Shown in pieces: positions 58,290-64,000 of a DNA stretch of 64,000 nt (the stretch's first letter is position 1; every line of letters starts with the position of its first letter). The stretch covers positions 7,859,501 through 7,923,500 of the forward strand of contig OX438754.1 in the NCBI GenBank assembly GCA_949316235.1, read 5' to 3'. This stretch comes from Oegoconia quadripuncta (taxonomy: Eukaryota; Arthropoda; Insecta; Lepidoptera; Autostichidae). The position numbers were made by a program, and so were the translations under genes. The notes under the pieces are model-generated. The model was not told the DNA's origin. It was given only the letters and a program-made list of their open reading frames with translations, and made no database searches.

Positions 58290-59093
58290 CAGGATGAATT
58301 TTTTAAGTGGTCCTGGATGGCCAAATCCTAAACTATGAGGAATAGTAAAAAGTACTCATAAGAGCCTCGGGCCCGATTTTGATGAAAACTAAAACTGCTT
58401 TTTTTCATTCATCGGATTTTTGAAAAATTAATATTCCTAGCCAGGAATCGAACCCGTTGATTTTGAGAAAAAAAAAACACCTGTATTATTACACCATTCG
58501 ATAGTGTCTCTAATATGGAACGAATTCAGGGAAGTAATGACATACGGCACACTTAGGGAAATAGCTAATTTTTTGTTAAAAGTAATTTTTATTTATCTTG
58601 TGTCACCTACCTATTAAAACTTAACTGATCGATTGTTTAAAATGATGACCGTTGTTCTCGATACATAGTTGAATTCGACTACTCAAGGATTATCCTGTCA
58701 GCATTACAATTATTGATTCCATTTAGAATTTAAAAGTCATCAATTGCATTATATGTATCTTTGTAGATTTCATTTTTTACATACTCCATAGAACCGCGAA
58801 TAGATAATAAATATTTGAAATTAGAACTTTCCTTAAGTTTGCCGTATGTCATTACTTCCCAGAATTCGTTCCTTCTTAGCGACACTATCGAATGGTGTAA
58901 TAATAATGTTTTTTATTCAAAATCAACTTGTTCGATTCCTGGCTAGGAATACAAATTTTTCAAAAATCCAATGAATGAAAAAAAGTAGTTTGAGTTTTCA
59001 TCAAAATTGGGCCCGAGGGTTCATTGAGTACTTTTCGCTATTTCTCATGGTTTAGGATTTGGCCATCCAGGCCCATTTAAAAAAATCACCCCG
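58290..59093. mobile_element. TA-flanked DNA transposon with about 260-bp terminal inverted repeats
   Basis: TA-CAGGATGAATTTTTTAAG at the left and ATTTAAAAAAATCACCCCG-TA at the right begin arms that stay complementary to about 58560 and 58840. The arms share GGCCATCC, AATCCTAAAC and CTATCGAATGGTGTAAT. Inside, on the minus strand at about 58616-58665, a frame ends LCIENNGHHFKQSIS then stop, the same C-terminal type as in the elements at 45236 and 52945. The arms are more diverged than in the fold-back element at 46449, so this copy is older. Confidence 0.8.
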
Positions 59094-59454
59094 TAAACAA
59101 TGCAAATTGTACTTATTAACAGCTTCTGTGTGGCTCACTAAATGTATATTAAAGGGTCATACCAAATATACTTTTTTTCAAAATAGCAAATGTTTACCAA
59201 TTCAAAAAAAAAAAGTTCTAAAGGAATTTTAAAAATAAAAATTCTAAAAAACAATGACTTCCCATAAATAGTAATTTTCCACCATAAACTATATTATTTA
59301 CATCTGTACTATGTTTTAAAGAGTTAAAGTTGTATGAGGTACCTAATCTCTGCAACTAATGATGCCATTATGAAAATTCTGTCACTATTCTCAAGTGACA
59401 TAGACTGTATTTATATTTATTATTAGGATTGCTGTGTGGTATTCGGGTAGAATA

Positions 59455-59640
59455 GAACTAACCCCTTTTCCTCCCGTGGGTGTCGTTCCAGGTGACTAAA
59501 ATAAATTTTTTTAACATAATGGGCCTGTGACAGGCAGCAGCATCACGGCTTTCAAAGTATGCAAGTATCAAAGCACCAACCTGTTTGTTTAGCGTGCTGC
59601 GGCTATCAGTACGACTTGCCACTATGCTTAGCTTTTGTGG
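59455..59640 (-). repeat. Repeat C copy, minus strand
   Basis: CCCGTGGGTGTCGTTCCAGG and the region after it match the reverse complement of 60300-60365 and 31840-31890. Confidence 0.5.
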
Positions 59641-59679
59641 ACTATTCATTCGTTCTCCACTTTAGAAGTTTAAGCCCCA

Positions 59680-60130
59680 ATCAACGGCTATAAGTCCTAC
59701 GCGCTATATGCCCTACCCACTGCCACTTTAATTACTTTGCTGGGATATTTTGGACCTTGGCCTATGATTCGAAAGTTGATCTTTTGTCAGGTAGACATAC
59801 TCAGACAATGGACTTCCCAACTGATATTGCTGTGGGCACGATACGGGCATTCGCCATAATTTTCGTTTGGCCCTTGCTCTTCTTAAGGCCCATCTGTTAC
59901 TGATCGAATCCTTTGAGCATGGTGCCGTGGTCTTAAATGGATTCTGCCATGTTTACAATGTCGTCAGCCAATCGAAGGTCAGTGATATACTCACCATTGA
60001 TATTAGTAGCGGATCCTTGCCATTGAACGTTTGAGAGAGTTTTTCAGTGCAGCAGTGTACAGTTTCGCAGAGATAACGTGTCTTCCTGTCTCACGCCTTT
60101 TTGCAGTAGATTTTTTCTTATTAGGTACTT
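59680..60130 (-). pseudogene. RTE-clade reverse transcriptase relic
   Basis: The minus strand reads, with frameshifts and stops, KGVRQ, ISAKLYTAALK, INGEYITDLRLADDIV, MGLKKSKGQTKIM, and a terminal GHIARR-like stretch. This is RTE RT palm-to-thumb order with the YADD box decayed to LADD. No intact ORF remains. Confidence 0.75.
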
Positions 60131-60239
60131 ACATACGTTACATAACTGTTACGAATTTTATCCCACTTGGGGTGTTCAGAGATATCCCAAACATTAGTGT
60201 TTACGTGTTCCAAATATTCATAGTTTAATGCTTCAAACA

Positions 60240-60420
60240 ACATCCGCGGTTCACCTTTGAAAATATTCAGAAATGCACACGTGATGGGTCGCCGCCGTTA
60301 AAACGTGCAATCTATAGATGTCTCTAGTCGCGTTTACGACACCCACGGAAAGAGATGGGTTGGTTCTTTTCTTTTTACGTGCCGAAACCACACAGCACTC
60401 ATAAGCTATACCTAACTTAT
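60240..60420 (+). repeat. Repeat C copy
   Basis: AACATCCGCGGTTCACCTTTG, GTCGCGTTTACGACACCCACGG and GAAACCACACAGCACTC are collinear with 31740-31920. Confidence 0.6.
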
Positions 60421-60429
60421 AATAAAACT

Positions 60430-61845
60430 GTAAAAGGGTCAATTCTGTACCTTGAAAATATTTTTTGGAGGGCACTATTATCGACACTGAAGCCAAAACT
60501 GTATTTTTATTCATTTTTGTCTGTCTGCGTCTGTATCTTGGCCCACATCACTCCGAAACTACTGAATGAATTCAAATGAAACTCGGCATGTTTTGAGTCC
60601 TACGAGGTAGGACACTGGATATTTTTTATCCCGGTAATTCATTAATGCGTGGTCCGATTTCATTCATTCTTTGTTTTGTTAGAAAGGAGGTACATTAAAG
60701 ATTGTCCCGTAAATATTTCAAGGTCATCGGTTTTGTATATCAGAAATTCAGACATCACAGGCCTCGATATTAGATTCAAATAACTTGAAACTCGTCTTAA
60801 GATGGCATGCGCCTTTATCGTATAGGCTTAAAATGGGTAGTCCTAACTGCACAATCTAATATCCACTAATATAATAAGAGATTTCAAATTCACAGTAAAA
60901 AGCTCCCTTCTTGATAAGAGTGCATCACCGCAGATCACAACATAACAAAAATCCTGTAGAACGAAATCGCAGTCACAGTTGGTATATAATATTATCTTAT
61001 AATACAAGTTTACTAAACAGTAAAAGCGTGTAAACTTGGTTTTATATATTTGGTGAATATTTAAGAAAATTACGGATAACTAAGCATCACTACAACAACA
61101 CCATTACATTATTTTGCTACACTTTATTATTATAAATTTTTGTAACGGCGTACAATAATGTTAATGACTCTTGGGAAAATGCTAGCTGGATCTTTATATT
61201 TATTTTGGTGAGCGTTATATTTCAAGTTTATTGTTTATAAAATGTGGAGAGCAACAGAATCATTTTACGCTTTTGTTTTGAATAATCACAGCTACCTATC
61301 TGCTGTATGGTGCCTTAGTTTGGTTTAAAAAAGCAATAAAGAGATTAACAACAGTATTGTTTAGTTTATTATATAGTTACTATATTTCTTCAAGCCCTTA
61401 GTAGGTAGGTAAAGGTTCTGGTGTACAGTATTAATAGTAGAATCGCACAATAATTATATACATATAAGTAGTATTTTATGGCTCTTCAATTTTGCCGTGT
61501 AACATTTAATATTCTGTGCGAGGAGTCTGTGACCCAACAGTGGAGATCTATAAGGCGATGATAACAACGAAGTAAGAAGCAGATGAATAAATAATAGTTT
61601 CCCTGCGCCTCTTATTTAGAGATGAAAAGCTGGAAATTATCAACGCAAATTGCGACGTTGCCAACCACTGAACAAATTCAAAGGAGAAACGGCCCCGTGA
61701 TTTTAAATGAGCTCGGAAGGTCATCGTAGGGGGCGTGGCTTAGGCATTGCATAGCCAGTGTTTACTATAACACTGGTTATAGTACTGGTACGGGTTAACG
61801 AGTTGTCAATACAATTAATAATAAATAAATATCTTAGACATACAC
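60430..61845. other. Intergenic, no gene or clear element seen
   Basis: AT-rich DNA with only short, unremarkable frames. No coding, RNA or repeat feature could be supported here. Confidence 0.4.
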
Positions 61846-61849
61846 ACAG

Positions 61850-62092
61850 CGCCATCTAGTTCCACAGTAAGCAACTATAGGCTTGTGTTGTGGATACCAG
61901 ATGATTGTTATACTACATAAATACTTTTTTTTTGGAAATAAATACTTATTATAAATGAAAACATTCATAACTCGGGTACACAGTCATGTCCGTATTCATC
62001 ACACAAACATATGCCCCTAGCGGGATTCTAACCCGCAACCTTTTGGTATAGTGGTCAGAGTTGCTAACCACTACACCAAACAGGTCGTCGAA
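61850..62092 (-). mobile_element. SINE B copy, near full length
   Basis: In reverse complement it has GTTTGGTGTAGTGGTTAGC, GGTTGCGGGTTAGAATCCCG (one change in the B box), ACCCGAGTTATGAATG, an A/T-rich run, and the AACACAAGCCTATAGTTGC tail continuing to GGAACTAGATGGCGC. It is collinear with 37490-37770. Confidence 0.82.
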
Positions 62093-62253
62093 AATAAATA
62101 AAAGTACATCGGAAATATCTGCAAAACGATGATGTAATGTAATTTATTTTTTAAAAGTATTTCATGTCTAACTATGAAAATATACGAAAGTCACGTTGTA
62201 CAAAAACTTCTCACTATTTAATAATAGATGGCGCTATGGGATATCACCTAAAT

Positions 62254-63727
62254 AAACATCTTCATTTTCTTGCCCTTATCCCACTCTAGGTGGGGTCGGC
62301 ACAACATGTCATCCTCTTCCACTCTTCTCTATCAGTCGTCAACTCCGTACTCACCCCTTTCACACACATATCATTCCTCACGCAGTCTACCCACATTTTC
62401 TTTGGTCCTCCTCTACCTCTGTATCCCTCCACATTCATACTTAGCACTCGTCTTGTTACGTACGTGTTACGTTCATCCCTGTTCATAATGTGCCCAAACC
62501 ATGCTAACCTATTACTCCTCAACTTTTCGGTTATTGGCGCCGCCACTTTTAGACTACCTCGGATATACTCATTTCTGATCTTATCCATTCTAGTCACACC
62601 GCACATCCATCTTAGCATTATCATCTCTGCCACATGCATTCTACTTTCCATCAGCCTCTTTCATTGCCCAACATTCAGATCCATACTTGATGACAGCGGT
62701 CTTATGATGGTTTTGTAAATTTTCCCCTTGAGTTTCAGGGACATCCGTGGGTCACACACACGTAGTTCCAGAAACATGTCGCCATTTCATCCATCCTGCA
62801 TTTATTCTGTTTCTCACGTCCTGGTCAATATTGCCGTCGCCGTCGTTCTGAAGTAATGAACCTATTAGGTACCGAAAATTTGAGAAGATTGGTAGCTACT
62901 CCCCGCTTAAATTGGGCTATATTGGAAAAACTGGTTGGACCACCAAAGTTGCAGAACAGATGTTCGGTTTTCGTTCTGCTGATCTTCAGTCCCACACTCT
63001 CCAGTCTTTGTTGCCATTTTTCCAACCTGCTCTAGACCTCAGTCGCATTTTCTCCGACAAGGACAATATCGTCGGCGTACAGCATACACCAGGGTGCCTC
63101 CTTCTGTATGTTTGATGTCAGTGCATCCATAATCAGAAGGAACAGATATAGGCTTAAAGCCGATCTCTGGTGTAAGCCCACCGCCACATCGAACCTGTCG
63201 TTAACACCGGCTTCCGACCGGACTTGTGTACCGACTCGGCTGTACAAGGATCGTACAAGCCGCATGTACTTCCCAGGCACTCTTTTCTCTTTCAAAGCCC
63301 ACCACAGAACCTTTCCAGGTACCCGGTCATACGCCTTCTCCAGGTCAATGAAGCCATGTGCAGGTTTTTATGCGCACGTTTGTACTTTTCGCACAATTGG
63401 CGTAATGCGAATGTGGCGTCCGTTGTTCCTCGATCGGGCATAAACCCGAATTGGTTCTGGGTTACCTTACTCTCCTCTCTTAATCGTCTCGCAATCACTT
63501 TCTCCCAAATCTTCATGCTATGTGACATGAGCTTTATTCCTCTATAGTTGTTACATTTTGTACATCACCCTTGTGCTTAAAAATGGGCACCAGAAAACCG
63601 TTACACCATTCCTCTGGAATTACCTCCTGTTATAACAACTTGAATTGAAGAATAAAGTCAGCCACATCCATCCATCTGCTTTTAAAAACTTCCATACTTC
63701 CACTGGTATACCATCAGGTCCCACATG
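62254..63727 (-). mobile_element. RTE-clade LINE, 5'-truncated, with 10-bp target duplication
   Basis: TCACCTAAAT is repeated exactly at 62244-62253 and 63728-63737. Reading on the minus strand, recognisable RT blocks appear in several frames: GPDGIPVEVWK, PEEWCNG-LVPIFKHKGD, NYRGIKLMSHSMKIWEKVI, QFGFMPDRGTTDA, YADDIVLVGE (63032-63295), and the C-terminal MLRWMCGVTRMDKIRNEYIRGSLKV with GYRGRGGPKKMW (62286-62651). The 3' end GAGTGGGATAAGGG leads into an A-rich tail. At least three frameshifts make it inactive. The endonuclease domain is missing by 5' truncation. Confidence 0.9.
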
Positions 63728-63848
63728 TCACCTAAATTAAACATCAGAAGCAATTACCAAATTATTTTTTCTCATTCACAGAAACGCTCAAAAGTAGAAT
63801 AGGGAGTCGTATCTCGTATGCTTCATGTTTTGTTTACGTATTTTTTAA

Positions 63849-63955
63849 AGCACAACGGGTTAGCACTTGACCTCAATCACACCTGCTGTTAAGTGAAGAT
63901 TAGGCCTAAAGTGGAAGCGTACTGACCTGGAAACCCCATCTTATTTGGGCACACA
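63849..63955 (-). repeat. SINE A fragment (tail half)
   Basis: CACAACGGGTTAGCACTTGAC through GACCTGGAAACCCCATCTTA matches the tail half of SINE A in reverse. The head half is absent. Confidence 0.7.
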
Positions 63956-64000
63956 TCTATAGTAAAATCGTCATAATTGTTCAGAATCGATCAAAGGTAG

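Overview
The window looks like nuclear DNA from a moth or butterfly. It is AT-rich, its genes have short exons split by GT-AG introns, and it is densely filled with tRNA-headed SINEs, RTE-type LINE tails, mariner-like elements, MITEs and the TAGGTACCTA-type microsatellite flavour common in Lepidoptera. Species was not determined. All calls come from reading the sequence; no database search was run.

Layout: 1-2705 (-) is the 5' part of an intact BEL/Pao retrotransposon ORF that runs off the window edge. 6750-18227 (+) is a ten-exon gene for cleavage stimulation factor 64 kDa subunit (CstF64). 21451-21597 (+) is a broken histone H4 copy. 28395-36364 (+) is a five-exon CREG1-like secreted glycoprotein. 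38274-43038 (-) is golgin-45 (BLZF1). 49325-52274 (-) is the thioredoxin/monothiol-glutaredoxin protein Grx3. 55252-57348 (+) is prefoldin subunit 5. The right end holds RTE-clade LINE debris. The five cellular genes are unrelated housekeeping or secretory genes (mRNA 3' processing, lysosomal/secreted glycoprotein, Golgi tether, Fe-S trafficking, chaperone) and show no operon-like logic. The exon chains were checked for reading-frame continuity across every junction.

Mobile DNA dominates the rest. The most unusual object is a 1658-bp fold-back element at 46449-48106: near-identical 620-640 bp inverted arms, a nested palindrome in its centre, a captured LINE coding tail in both arms, and a perfect 9-bp target duplication inside a SINE. 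The long arms and 9-bp duplication resemble Mutator-like elements. Three TA-flanked long-TIR elements (45236, 52945, 58290) carry remnants of one transposase type. A poly(A) retroposon family (family B) has an E2F-like site at its 5' end.

A window-wide pattern deserves attention: each of the five cellular genes has an A-tailed retroposon in the same orientation as the gene, ending roughly 105-260 bp upstream of the start codon.
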